NCBI RefSeq assembly: GCF_014805625.2 | Contig: NW_023998433.1 | Span: 3,877,696-3,941,695, forward strand | DNA from: Glossina fuscipes | Taxonomy: Eukaryota > Arthropoda > Insecta > Diptera > Glossinidae | DNA: 64,000 nt | Direction: 5' to 3' | Shown here: one piece after another, positions 1-17,890 of the stretch | Layout: each line of letters begins with the position of its first letter | Position numbering within the stretch: the stretch's first letter is position 1 | Program-made: the position numbers and the translations under genes | The notes under the pieces: generated by a model | Told to the model about the DNA's origin: nothing | The model's database searches: none | The model's input: the letters and a program-made list of their open reading frames with translations, nothing else

Positions 1-830
1 GAGATAGTTTGACGCCTTTATTTTTTAATAGTGGTATCGCTACACTACTTCCAAAACGTTGAAGAGTTCGTGTAAACATGTTTCTAAATTATTACGTTTA
101 TTCTCATAGCTACAAGTTTGCCCTTATAATTATCACCTGCAGTTCTTTGAGTATCACTGTCATTTTTAAAAATGACAATTGTGCAATTGCTCTCTTGCAG
201 CGACTCGAATACAGTCAAGTCACACATTACTTTCTTGCTTTTCACATGAATTTTCATTTACGCTGTTCGAATTCCTGCTTTAAAAGATACAGTCCATCTA
301 ACACAATTTCAAAGTTATTGTCTTATTTACTTGGCTATAAAGCTGTCTACTATAAATTTAAATCTCTGCCACTAAATTTCAAAATTTAGCGACCATCGCG
401 CGCTTTTTTGTATATTGTCATACATATCTTACGACTTTTGCAGGTTTTGATTGCATGTAGGGTTTTTACCAGTTATACCAAATGCTCTAAATGAGCATTT
501 TTGATATCAACAAGTAAAAGAGATTTTTATATCCGATATTAGAAAATATGATAAATGTAGAACTGTGAACTTTACACCGTTTTTTTCGACGTTTTTTTTA
601 GTTTATTTTCACCGGAAGTATAGTTTTTTATTTGTTTCTAAAAGCAGCAATGCCCCTAGCTTTACTGTAATAAATTTACCTTATGTGTTATTAAGGATGT
701 GTCGACTGTGTAAAAATGAATTAAAATATATATAAAAAGCAAACTATCAACAAGACGACATATCAATGTTACTATTCCAAATGAAATAAGTCAAAAATAT
801 ATACTATAAGACTAGAGGTTTTGTATAGTT
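1..830. other. AT-rich stretch, no gene recognised
   Basis: The only open frame of note (78-389, plus, 103 codons) is composed of AT-rich codons and has no recognisable domain, so I do not call it. The stretch lies beyond the 3' end of the first LINE alpha copy. Confidence 0.5.
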
Positions 831-873
831 TCAATTTTTCGTAATAATTTTCACAAAATACTGCCATCTGGAG

Positions 874-967
874 TGTAAAAACTTTGTATATGGATCTCTT
901 TTCTTTTTTTTTTTTTCTTTTTCGTTGTAAAAACTTTGTATATGAATCTCTTTTTTTTTTTTTTTTT
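874..967 (-). repeat. Tandemly duplicated A-tail unit at the LINE alpha 3' end
   Basis: On the plus strand a roughly 26-base word containing AAAAACTTTGTATATG and ending in ATCTC occurs at about 876-899 and again at about 927-950. Each copy is followed by a long T run (about 899-922 and 950-967). Read on the minus strand, the LINE A-tail is followed by the word, a second A-rich run and the word again. This looks like a tandem duplication of tail plus flank. No third copy was seen at the 5' end of the LINE, so I do not call it a target-site duplication. Confidence 0.6.
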
Positions 968-1499
968 GGTATGTTGAACAGAGATGGACTAAGCCAATAG
1001 ATTTGTGGCTTATATGTCCAAATAATAAATTGTTGTAATTTTTAGTCACGATTATGTATAAAACGTAACAAAAAAAAAAAAAAGAGCGGCCGTAATAACT
1101 GGAGTGAGCATGTTAAATGTAATTGTGTGTGTGTGTGTGTAATTGTGCTTGTTGAGTTCTTGAAAGTTAAACAGTGTTGCAAACTTTGGCTGAAAACGAA
1201 AAGCAATGCTATGGTAATAGAAGATTATTAAACGCAAAAACGAAAGAAAAAAAAGGAAAGAGGAAAAAAAAAATTCTAAAAGGATAAATTAGCTTTTCTA
1301 ATAAAGCAAGTTAGTTCCCCGAGATGACGTACATTTTTTGCTGCAAAGAGATCGAGGAGACAGCCATATAACTTGAAGACTTCCACAAAAAGTTGGGCTG
1401 GCATTTAAAGTGTTACCAAGGAATCGAAGAGCTTTCATCTGATTAGTTTGATAAAATATAAATTAAGATCGACGCATGAATCGAAAAAAAGATTAGCTT

Positions 1500-2316
1500 T
1501 TATCAAGAGATTATTCACACACTGAAAAAGACCAATCGGCAGATACAACTAAGAAATCATCGGCATATTGAAACAATGTGAGTTTTGTCATCTCGAAGAT
1601 CATGCAAAATACGTCTGTATAGATTGAAGAGTATGGGGCTCAAACAACTGCCTTGTGGAACACCACCATACCAAACCATGCTTGGATAAAAAATTTACTA
1701 TCCACAGACGTATTTGAGGAGGTATTGAAAAGTTTAAGAGAATTCTATTAAGCTTAAACAAGTTGACACAATCATAGGCTTTGCCTTTCTCCGGTGAAAA
1801 CATAGCCATTGTACCAGTTTTTTTTAAACTAGCTACGAGAAAAGACAGCTCATTAACACACATATTCGTAGATTTGCGATTTTGATAGGCATAAGAACGA
1901 GCTGGAATAATGTTCCCAGTTTTCAAGAAAGCCATTACTCTCTCCTTAACCATGAGGTCGATAATTTTTAAAAATACAGATACTAAAGAAATTGGTCTGA
2001 AATTGCTTAAATCATTTAGGTCTTTACGTGCGTTAAGAATGGGAACTATTTTGATGCGTCGCAAATCTTACGGTATAAAGTTAATAGACCAGCAATTATT
2101 CATCGCATGAAAGAGGATACTTAAGCTTCCTCCAGACAGTGCTCTGACCATGTCATAGTTAACTCCTTCACAACCTGTAACAGTAGTCCTCTTTCTGGTA
2201 TGTAAAACATATATTAGCTCATGCAATGAAAAGGGTGTGTTCTTGACACTACTAAAAGGAATTGAAGGTATTGCAATCAGATTGACACTTGGAATATAGC
2301 TCTTGAGCATATCCAA
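1500..2316 (-). pseudogene. LINE alpha reverse transcriptase remnant
   Basis: Frames 2316-2068 and 2064-1600 are in the same phase and are separated only by a TAA at 2070-2068. The sequence includes the finger motif NFRPISLVSVFLKI and a damaged motif A ending KAYDCVN. Motif B is lost after a local frame slip near 1680. The catalytic YADD of motif C survives just downstream. The copy cannot encode a working polymerase. Confidence 0.82.
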
Positions 2317-2322
2317 GTATCT

Positions 2323-2781
2323 TTAATTATCATGGTCATTCCACACAGTACAACCGTTTAATTCTCGACTGAAATATCGATTCTGCTGACATTGATGGCT
2401 TTGTTGGTCGAGATTTAATGGCCACACAGCAAGAAAGTCACATAATCTCTGAAGACTGAGTAAAAAGTAGCATGTTGCTATGAAAAGATTCGGTTTAAAA
2501 TTCATGGTTTTAAAAATGACAATATCGCCAGCAGAATTGTAGGGGATACGTCTGAAATGGACGTTTTGCATAGCTAGAATAGTAGCATCACCATAACCGT
2601 CACCTCGACATTTGGTGGCTGAAGTATAATTGGAAACCTTACCTTCAAAAAAATTGTCATTCCTTAGAAAAACTTCACTTAAAATGCAGAAATTAATATT
2701 ATTAGAATTCAAGTAAAAATCCAAAAATGATAAGTTACGTCGAACACTTTGAATATTATTACATTGTAAAAACGAGATCAT
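2323..2781 (-). pseudogene. LINE alpha endonuclease N-terminus remnant
   Basis: The translation begins with a FLQCNNIQSVRRN-type segment, as expected for the first strand of an apurinic-like endonuclease domain in non-LTR elements (FLQ-N-QS pattern). The same segment recurs at 40659-40255. The catalytic aspartate/histidine half of the domain is not present here. This domain normally nicks target DNA for target-primed reverse transcription. Confidence 0.72.
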
Positions 2782-3655
2782 GCTTTAAATAAAAACAGAA
2801 CTGCAGCGGAATTATTCGTGTTACTATGCGCCTGATTGTAGCGATTATTAGCACAATTCGACGTTTTTTCTTCAAATTCTTTGACACGATTCAGAGGGAT
2901 TATTTGACGGATACATTCTTTAATCGCAGAGATTAATCTATCAAGTTCTGAGGAAAGCAAATTTTTCTTCGAATTTATTGGCCGCTGAGATCTTGTTATA
3001 GACGCATTGGGGTGTGAGCTGGGAGAAGGCTTGGGAAGTGTAATGAAAGAATATTTTTAACGACTGCATTGAATTTTTTCCATGTTAAAGTTTTATTAGC
3101 ATGTTCATTACCATCCTTGCTAGAAATGGCGGACGAGTTCGCCAATGGAGGGAACTTTTCATCGTAGGAGTTGTCATCCAGGCCATTAAAGTAGTTTGAG
3201 GAAAAGTTCTTTTTCACTTCTTTATAGGAAAGATTTTTAACGGCCATAATCTTGTCGATATTTAATTCCCGCTCTCTGTTCGGGTACCACTTGTTAAGAG
3301 CATTGTGCTCGCCTGAACCAGAGGACAAGCATTTCATCGTTTTACAGTTTTTGCACTTGGAAGACTTTCCGCAGTCCAGACAGCTTTTCTTCTTGGCTTC
3401 AAAGAACGCTGACAGATGCCCATATCCTGGTCTTAAAGCGTTGCTTTTCACAGGTAGATTGCAAAAATTGAATTTTACCATTTTGTGGAGGGCTTTCCCT
3501 TTAAAATCAACTTTAATACTCATTGGGGGAATAAACTCTACCTTGATGTCAGAATTTCTTCTTTGAAACCTAACAGCAGCCTTAATAGGAATATCCTGTT
3601 CCAACATTCTGTTCAAATTGAGATTCTTGGAGACTTTTGATGTATCTTTTATCAA
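2778..3655 (-). pseudogene. LINE alpha ORF1 (gag-like, zinc-knuckle) remnant
   Basis: The frame at 3655-2996 encodes a gag-like nucleic-acid-binding protein with a Cys-rich segment (CLDCGKSSKCKNCKTMKC) followed by a Gly/Glu/His stretch. The matching segments of the other alpha copies are at 13986-13705, 39006-39206 and about 41200-41050. Codons 2960-2778 supply the C-terminal end. Compared with the copy at 14.7 kb, about the first half of ORF1 is missing. Its usual role is to package the LINE RNA. The zinc-knuckle spacing is irregular, which suggests decay. Confidence 0.8.
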
Positions 3656-3700
3656 TAACAGTACTAACGTACCATTTATATGTTTGCTCCTTCATTCGCC

Positions 3701-4835
3701 TTATTTGTATGGACATGAATTCTGTTCATAGTTTCTTAATATGACGTCGTATTGTTTCAAACGTTTGCAAAGCAGAAAAATATCCAGCTCTGTGCTTCTA
3801 AGTCAATATGAACTACGGTATGCATATAAGTGCGTATGTACGAGAAAAACAGAACAGCAGATATATTTCTAATAAATAATTTTTCGTGCTAGCAATTATA
3901 TATCAAACAATTGACTGCCTTTATCAGAGTTGCTGATATTTCTTTTTAATCTTTTGTTCTCCTACTATCTTAATTAACACTATACAGCCTAAACTTATCA
4001 TTCTTTTTTCCGGGAAATTTATCAGAAATTCGACAGTACCGTACTGACTACTCGTACATCTTTAGCAATGAACAAAGGGAATCTCATCTACTAGACATCT
4101 GATCCTTCGGTTTTTTTTTGCGGAAATTCATCCGATTGTGACTCTCAATCTCACAGCTAATGAAACAATCAGGACATCAGGACAATTCCTCTTTATCTAT
4201 TTCTCTCGTACACACAAAAAAAAAATTTTATATGTGTTTGTTTTAACCGTAAGATTTTACATGAAAGGAAAGAAATGGAAATAAAACAAATTAAAAAGTG
4301 TTTTTACGCGAACTTAAGAATGTTTAAAACCACATCAATATTAAACCCGTGAAAAATAGTAAAAGTTTATTGCCTAAACATATATAAACTTCTTAAGGGG
4401 ATTGATATATAAACGATCTTTATCTAAACTATGGTTAATTTAGTAATGGAGGCGCCACCAACATGCTGGATATGAAACGAAATACTACTGAGGAGGAGCA
4501 AACGAGCTCAGAAAGGTGTTACATAATGATTTGCGGTTTATTATTAAATAAAATCAGCAGTTAATAACTTAGCCTAATATTACACCTGTTAAAACGGTAT
4601 TTTTCGAAGAGCCAAGCACTCTTTACTCTATGATGTAAAATTTATATACAAAAATAAAACAACAAGAGATTTTTTATAGTAATTAATATTAACTCTAAAT
4701 TATGATTCCGAGCTACAATTTGAATTAATTAGAAGGTAGCAAAAATTGGGATTGGTATTATTTTGACTGGGGTATAGGCATTAATTGGAAATCACAGGTG
4801 CGATCTGTTAGTAGAAAAATAAATTTTCGATCATT
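3701..4835. other. 3' flank of Blm, no gene recognised
   Basis: This is AT-rich sequence between the truncated 5' end of LINE alpha copy 1 and the Blm stop codon. I see no long open frame, RNA gene or clear repeat. Part of it should be the Blm 3' UTR, but I could not pick a poly-A signal with confidence. Confidence 0.5.
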
Positions 4836-11050
<6,215 letters not shown>

Positions 11051-11847
11051 ATTTTTGTATTCTTTGTTTTACATATTTTGTATATTTTTTGCGTAATAAA
11101 CTTTTTTTTTTTTTTTTTTGAATGTTGAGTTAAGATAGACTAAGATTGTAAGATTTAACGCTTATATGTCCGAATAATAAACGGCAGTATTTATTTGCAA
11201 GAAATGTATACAAAACACAAAAAAAACTGCGGTCAAGATAGCTGAAGCCCATATGTTAAATGTAATTGTAGATTGTTGAGTTGTAGAAAATGATGTAAAA
11301 ATAGTGTTGCAAACTTTGGCCAAAAAAAGAATGTTATAGAAATAAATTCTGATTGAACGTAAGAAAAAAGGAAATGTAGCGTAAATTAAGAGATAAGTTC
11401 GCTTTTTTAATAAAGCAAGTTAGTTTTCCGAGATGGCGCACACCGAGGAGGCCACATGATAACATGAAATAGCCCGAATCATTTTTAAATATACTTTATC
11501 ATAAATGTGACCGCTCATGAATCTATAGAGAATTTTGCTTTCCCAGGAATTCAAGGAACCTTCTGATAAGCGTTCAAAGTTAAATGTGGGATTTATTCCC
11601 TCTGAATTCGTCTTTCAATTGTTGAAAGATGTTGTTACGAATTACTCGTATTGCTTCATTGGGAGTATATTTAATAGACGAAATTGTACTATCAACTTGG
11701 CTTTTTTCATGAAAGTCAACTTTTTCACAAAAAAAAAAGCCGGACAGGGACCAGGTGTCCAAACAAAGTGTCAGTCACCCATTTAAAATTCATATAACAT
11801 CTGGTATATATCAAACATATATTGATTATCTGCATCTCTTTTATCTA

Positions 11848-12204
11848 TTAAAAGCAGAGCTTATTTGCTATCAGAGAAGACAACAAATTTTTATGGTCAT
11901 CCATAATAGCTACCTTAATAGCATGTTTGATGATAAGCAATTCAATAAAGGTCGAGGAAAGTTCCTCCGCATCTTTGACTCTATGTGTTATTTTAGACAG
12001 ACGCCTCAGTACCGAGAAGCCAGATATATTATATCCAAAGGAACCGTCAGTGGCATGGCCTTTGTTGTAATAAAGAAGAAGCTTTTCTTGACATAGGATC
12101 CTCATACATGAGATATTGACATTTGCTTTGACCTGAGGTCGATTCAAGAATATTCGTGAAGTCTCTACATTTGTTGGTAAAAAAATCGCAGAGAGAAATT
12201 GCAT
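11848..12204 (-). pseudogene. LINE alpha RNase H-like domain remnant
   Basis: The translation shows an ATDGS-type first motif (catalytic Asp), a glutamate-bearing helix (TFIELLIIKHAI) and a MDDHKNLLSSL segment where a TDSKS-like third motif is expected. The same order appears in the plus-strand copy at about 43250-43650. Placement after the RT fits RNase H-bearing LINE clades (I, LOA, R1-like). It is degraded. Confidence 0.62.
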
Positions 12205-12746
12205 TTATCTTGTCAAAAATATGAAGTAGTTTTTGATAACAAAATATGTAGCTGCAAGGAACAATATCACTGACATAGGACTTTCTGGGAAAAGTAGAAA
12301 TTCATTATCTCAATCTTAATTAACTATTTACCAAAACAAAAAAGAGTTCTTTCGGAAACGTGCCATTCACTGTAAATCACATTGAGAATATGTTGAGGAG
12401 TTGAGAGATTCAGTTCAGTGCAACGTTTTAACATTCTATTTTTGAATCTTTTTATACGTTTCTGAATATATTTTGCAAATTTGATCTTAGGCCTGTACAC
12501 TGTCAAAGTTTTTTTGGGAGGCAATTTCTCGTTAGTTACTCATAATTTTGGTAATATTAATCCCAGGTTGCCAATCTTTGAAGGCTTTCTCATAACGCGT
12601 ACGAAGAATTAGGCTGTCATTTAAAATGTTACTAAGAAATCAAAAAGATTTCAACTGATTAAGTTTAGTTCCTTTAATAAAGAGCTTACTTCGCGTTTAG
12701 AACCTTAGTTATAAATAGTATTTGTTTTGCTAAGATTAGCCTTTAT

Positions 12747-13070
12747 CTACGGCCACTGGAGAGGACAAGTCCCAGATACAATTAAGAAATCATCTGCATA
12801 TGAAAAAATGTGAGTTTTGTCATCTTGAAGACCATGCAAAATAGCTGTGTATAGATTGAAGAATATAGGACTCAAACAATTGCCTTGTGGAGCGCCACCA
12901 TACACTTCAACTTTTTCTGTACCCATTACTAAAACACGCTTGAATAAAAAATTTAGTATCCACAGCCGTATTTGAAGAGGAATCGAAAAGTTTAAAAGAA
13001 TTCTACCAAGCTTAATCAAGTTGACACAATCATAGGCTTTGTTAATATCCAGGGAAAACATAACAACCAT
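12747..13070 (-). pseudogene. LINE alpha reverse transcriptase core
   Basis: One uninterrupted frame contains the three palm motifs in order: A (FSLDINKAYDCVN), B (GAPQGNCLSPIFFNLY) and C (FSYADDFLIV). All catalytic aspartates are present, but the frame is closed on both sides by stops or frame slips. It is the best-preserved palm of the family in this window. Confidence 0.88.
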
Positions 13071-13704
13071 TTTACCAGCTCTCTTTAGACCAGCTATGAA
13101 GAAAGATAGTTAATTAACGCGCATATTCGTAGACAGACAGTGCCTTGACCATATTATACCTAACTCCATTACAAACTGCAGCGGTAGCTCTATTTCTGGA
13201 TTGTAAAACATTACATTAATTCACATAAAGAGAAGGTTGTATTATTGAGAAAAGTGAAAGGAATTGAAGATATTGTAGTGTGATTGACATTTTGAATATA
13301 TCATACACCTAAATGTCTTTTATTACCATGCTCGTTCCATACAGCATAACTATTTAAGTTTTGACCAAAATATGGATGACCATTGATATAATTACAGAAA
13401 AAACGCGATTTACCATCATCGCACAACTCTTTAATTCTCTTCGCCTTTCTAACTGCTCAGTATTTACTAAGCACGTGATCGTAGCGAAAATTAGCGTAAT
13501 TAGAAATTTTTTCTGCAAATTTAATAATAAGATTCTGAGGGATCATCGGATGGATACAATCTTCAATCGCAGAGACAAACCAATTTCCAATTCCAAAGAA
13601 CACAAATCGTTGTTAGAAATAACTGGCCTTTAACATTTTGTTATAAATTGTTTTGGGGGTGAAATGGGAAACGGTTTGGAAATAAAAGACTTCCTTTTTT
13701 ACAA

Positions 13705-14720
13705 TCACATTAAATTTTTTTTTGTTAAAATCATAGGAATATCGTCCAGACATTGAAAGTAATTTGAACAATGCTTCTCTTTGATTTCTTTGGAGGAAAA
13801 GTTTTTAATAGCCACAATCTTATTGGTAGCTAATTCGTGCTCTTTGTTCAAGCAAGGCTTGTTCAGAGTGCGGTTTTCACTTGAATCACAGGACGGACAC
13901 TTTATCGTTTGACAATCTTCGGTAAACTTAGGAGATTTGCCACAATTAAGGCATCTGTTCTCCCTGGCTGGAAGGAACGCCCACATTTACCACAATTAAA
14001 ACATTGTTTTAAAGTGCGGACGTAGTAGTTAACTGGGACCTTACAAAAATTGAACTTAATCGACTTAGGGAGGGCTTCTCCTTTGAAACCAATTTTTATC
14101 CAATTTTATCGGGATAAAACCCTCCTTCTTGTCAGAATACTTTTTTCGATATGGATATATCGGACATCGTGTTTTTAACAATCTCATTTACAGCATACTC
14201 AATAGGGACATTAGGGATAATTCAATATCTCTCCGTAAGAGAGCTCGAACTGTAAGCTTTAAGCTTTATCTTTTTAAAACTATTATTTTTTATAAAATTA
14301 TTAATACGAAGAGCACGACTGAACAGTAATTTGGCTCTAACAATACTAACTGTTTTAAGCTCTTTTAAGCCATCAATATTAAAACTTTTAAGATGCTTAT
14401 AAAAAAAAAAGTCAGAACAGATATTCCTGTGTTTGCCCTCAGCATTTTTAACAAATACAAAGAAATTACACTGAATAATATAGTCATATAAGTTAATTTC
14501 AGGATTTGGAATGTCTTTGGCACCCAAGTCAAAAGCCTTATTAACAACTTGGTTATCAAGTACTGTTGGACCAGCAGATGAGGAAGCTAATTCAACATCA
14601 TGCGCAGCCAACCCCAATCTCTTGTTTTTCTCAATTTTGTTCCCATAATAATCCTCAAAGTCATCTACATATTCAATAATCCGATCTGACCCCGTCTCAT
14701 AGGGAGAGAGGCTGATGTTA
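13705..14720 (-). pseudogene. LINE alpha ORF1 (gag-like) remnant
   Basis: The frame at 14617-14222 reaches upstream to about 14720 and carries the ORF1 N-terminal region (INLYDYIIQCNFFVF, then KLKAYSSSSLTERY). The frame at 13986-13705 carries the Cys-rich segment (CLNCGKSPKFTEDCQTIKC). The same two blocks are found on the plus strand at 38490-39206, which confirms the family assignment. Confidence 0.78.
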
Positions 14721-14745
14721 TATTAGCTGTTATGGATGCCACTCC

Positions 14746-14934
14746 GCGGAACAGTTACCAAAAATCCAGTTGCAAAACAAAACAAAAAAGAAAGAAAGGC
14801 TCATTAATATATTTAAAAAAAATGAGGTTACGAGGTTGTTATTTAACAAATAAGTATAATTTTCCAATTGAAAACGAAATCGAATTATATTAAATATTTT
14901 AATTCAAGTCAAGAAAATTTACAACAAATTTTAA
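14746..14934. other. Short spacer between LINE alpha copy 2 and the repeat block
   Basis: This is A-rich sequence with no gene; the exact LINE 5' end lies somewhere in 14720-14790. Confidence 0.4.
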
Positions 14935-17340
14935 TTTTAAAGTTGCATTTGTAGAAAAACGGCAGTAAACAAAAAAATACAGACAGGTATTAGAAATAAT
15001 TCATTTTTTCAAAAATTTTAAAAAATTAATATTTATCTGAAATAAAATTTCTAAATTGTGAAGAAAAAGAAAAAAAAAGTTGGCAAACGTAGGTACAATT
15101 TTTCTTTAAAATATCAATCAATGTATACATTTGCAGCACAATGCATTGTAACTTCCTTTTATGCTGGTTCATTGAAGAGGAGAACAATGACCCTCATGAC
15201 GCAAAAAAAGATCACCACGATACAAGGGAGAAAGGTTTTGCGGGATGCCTCCGATTAAATAACGCTACCTCAAAACAAGTAAGGTAAATTGTTTCTAGTA
15301 TTTATGAAGACGTATAAATATATCTGATATTCCTGTACGTGGATTTATACAGAAGTTCTGCTTTTCCAAAGTGGCACTTCATTACGTTTTGGAAAAAACT
15401 GGTATGAGTGGCGGCATGGAGAGTACATATATACAGCCGGCTTTGCGCTTAACTATGACTTTAAAGCTGTTGGCTTGTCAATGGTTGGCCGATGGGACGA
15501 TACCGTAAGTGTGCATAAAGCATGTTGTTAACCGTCGTACTCGGCATGTTACGAGAGTTGGAAACCGTAAGCGTGAAAACGAACTTGTGGCTTTACCAAA
15601 AATTTTGTAGTCCAGTTACTAAGGAATTGAACTTTTTGTTTTACAATAAACGATATGTTAATGGAGCACAAAGCCAGCGGAAAATGAAGCAATTCATTAA
15701 TCGAAAAGGAAAACACAGCCTAAACGGACTGATAATAAGTAATCTGAATAGTTGTGTATTAGCAACTTCTTTTTACCTCCACATATATATGAAATTAGCT
15801 CATGAAGGGCTTGTGTATTAAATTCTTAAATTATAAACAGATAAATATATATAAATATTTATTTCCAAATTTTCGATCATGCTGAAAATCATGGCAACCA
15901 ACTTCAAATTTCCTGGATCGTCCCATGATTCGCAATTGTGAAGGCGCTCGTGCAAAAGAGTTTACCTGGAATGCCATTGGACTTGGCATAATAACATTGC
16001 TTGGATGCTCGTTAAGCAGTAAAAAAAAGGTTAAAACGCCAAAAAACTACACCTTTCTAATTTTTTTTTCAGATGATAATGGATGTTCGGTGAATCTATT
16101 AAAAAAAAGTACAAGGAAATCCGTTGCAAGACGAAGAACGTTGTGGAAAGATGCTTTGGTGGGTATAAATGTTAATGTTACAGCAATTAGTATTTCGAAA
16201 ATCTAACTGCAATGTATGAAAATTTCTCTAGGTCACTAGGCTATTATGCAAGAAGAGCTGGTACAGCCTGGAAAAGCTGGAAAGAGTCACAAACGATTAT
16301 GCAGCGCTGCATAACATTAGCTTCCACTACAAAGTGGAAGGAGATCTATGAAGATGATGGTGTTGATAGTTGTATGGAGGCTTCCCAATTGTATGATCAA
16401 GCTAGAAGATTATTGTGTTATTATCATTGTAAAAATTTTGAAAAGGTAAATAATTTTTTGAAGTTATGATTCACACAAATATTTACACAAAAATTGAATA
16501 AACATAGATTATTACTCCCCTTTTTAATTGAAAAACACTTTTTATATACTGGCAATTAAATGTATATTTCTTGTAAATCGATTATAATTGTTTCAACATT
16601 CAAATTCATTTATCATTTTACGGCTTTAATATAAATTCTAAAAATTTTCATTTCATTTTGCAGGCTGTTTACTATATAAACGTTGCTTATACAAAACACA
16701 CATATGTCAAAGTGGCTCTTTTTTTAAGCTTCTCTCAATTATCAATGCATTGTAATGAAAAATTTGAGAAGTGTTGTAAACTTGGCGACAATGGCGCACA
16801 GCCAAGACTCTCGGCTCGTCTTTTTTGTTTAGAAGGCTAACTAGATGGTTAATTTAGTTTCTTAATAAAGTTAAATATTTTACGTCCTCCAGGTACTTCC
16901 AAGGTGTCCATATCTTCAGACGCTCCGAACATGAGTATTGGAAATATTTACAAAGTATGTGTTTTACCGTAAGATTTTGTTAAAAACTTCCAACTGACAA
17001 ACAAAGTGGATAGCAGCGCTACCATATTGATTTTAAAAAGACAAACATACGATTGTAGAACCAAAAATAATGAAATCAGCATAAACATGAAAAACAAATT
17101 TATAAAAAGTAACAATTTCGTTAATCCTCCAAATCTACATCAATATTATGACACCATCCAGAGTCTTTTTATTTTTTTTTAGTCGATCCATAATGTAGAA
17201 ATTACTATCTACGACTCTCCAGTAGAACAATTTCACCTATAAATAAATGGTTTTTATTGCTTGTTTTTCATTTCTTACAAAATAATGCATGGAATAAAGC
17301 AAAATTACAATTCACATAATATAAAAAAAATGTAAATTAG
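14935..17340. repeat. Dispersed repeat block, possible PIF/Harbinger remnant
   Basis: Four segments match 47085-47860 in the same order and orientation: about 14935-15115, 16600-16800, 16985-17110 and 17245-17335. Several reading-frame pieces look protein-derived. A short frame from 16083 reads CKTKNVVERCFG, like the C-terminal signature of PIF/Harbinger (DDE_Tnp_4) transposases, and a frame near 15440 reads LRLTMTLKLLAC, like their N-terminal helix. Intron-like junctions (TTTTTCAG at about 16070, TTTTGCAG at about 16660) are also present. No terminal inverted repeats were found. It could instead be a duplicated, decayed host gene. Confidence 0.5.
16083..16178 (+). pseudogene. Possible Harbinger-type transposase C-terminal fragment
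   Basis: A 31-codon frame starting at an ATG contains YKEIRCKTKNVVERCFG and ends in TAA. The pattern (R/K)-N-x-(I/V)-E-R-x-F-G-x-x-K is typical of the last conserved block of DDE_Tnp_4 transposases. The fragment is too short for certainty. Confidence 0.35.
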
Positions 17341-17890
17341 TGTAAGGCAAACATAAATTAGAAAAATGACTTTAAGATTTAAAAGAATCGATCACCATTT
17401 CTTGCCCTAGCGGTTCCTTTGTGCTTAGGTTTTGTGCTATTGTCGCTGGGCTGAAGCTGCTATGTAGTTCATTTGATTACAACGCTGCAACAGTAGTACT
17501 GCCAGACGTTTATACAACTGAGCGTCAGTTTTTTATTAGTGACGTCACTAAGTTTTCATTCGTATTTTATAACAACAACAAGCCGGGCCACTTATTTTAA
17601 GTTTTTGCTTACAAATTATTTTTAGCTGTTCTAATTCAAAATTTGCTGCATAACGTTAATAACAAATATAACATAAAAAGTGAAAATAAGTTTGTCTATT
17701 TTTACTATAGTTTGACAAAATATTTTCGAATTCCTCTTTAGTGCGCCTTTTCTCACCGTCTACATTTGTTGTGAATCTATAAAGATTGAATTAAAAATTT
17801 AAATGATTATAAAAATGATATAAAATACACGTTTTACGTGAGATTTTTAGTTGATTTTGTGAAATAATACAAATTGCCGACCGTTTTAAG
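17341..17890. other. PIG-B upstream region
   Basis: No open frame is seen. It should contain the PIG-B promoter and 5' leader. Blm and PIG-B are divergent, so this side may once have been a shared promoter region before LINE alpha copy 2 and the repeat block came to lie between them (inference). Confidence 0.45.

Larger units (their letters stand above)
951..3700 (-). mobile_element. LINE family alpha, copy 1 (5'-truncated, internally deleted)
   Basis: This is a minus-strand non-LTR retrotransposon. From 5' to 3' it has the C-terminal part of the gag-like ORF1 (3655-2778), the start of an APE-type endonuclease (2781-2323), and reverse transcriptase (2316 to about 1500). The region after the RT catalytic motif is then deleted, and the extreme C-terminus (about 1390-1276), a 3' UTR and a poly-A tail (T run at 951-967) follow. 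The RT frame is broken by one TAA at 2070-2068, and motif A is degraded (KAYDCVN kept, the preceding aspartate lost). The YADD catalytic motif is readable at about 1545-1534. The copy is dead. Confidence 0.88.
11101..14745 (-). mobile_element. LINE family alpha, copy 2 (nearly full length)
   Basis: This is the most complete alpha copy. From 5' to 3' on the minus strand it has the ORF1 N-terminus (about 14720-14222), zinc-knuckle region (13986-13705), ORF1 C-terminus (to about 13390), a deletion covering most of the endonuclease, RT (13070-12747), thumb region, RNase H-like domain (about 12110-11850), C-terminus (about 11440-11395), 3' UTR and poly-A tail (T run 11101-11120). The RT keeps motif A (FSLDINKAYDCVN), motif B (GAPQGNCLSP) and YADD. 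The frame is broken in several places. The tail abuts the Blm 5' leader, 51 bp from its ATG. Confidence 0.9.
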
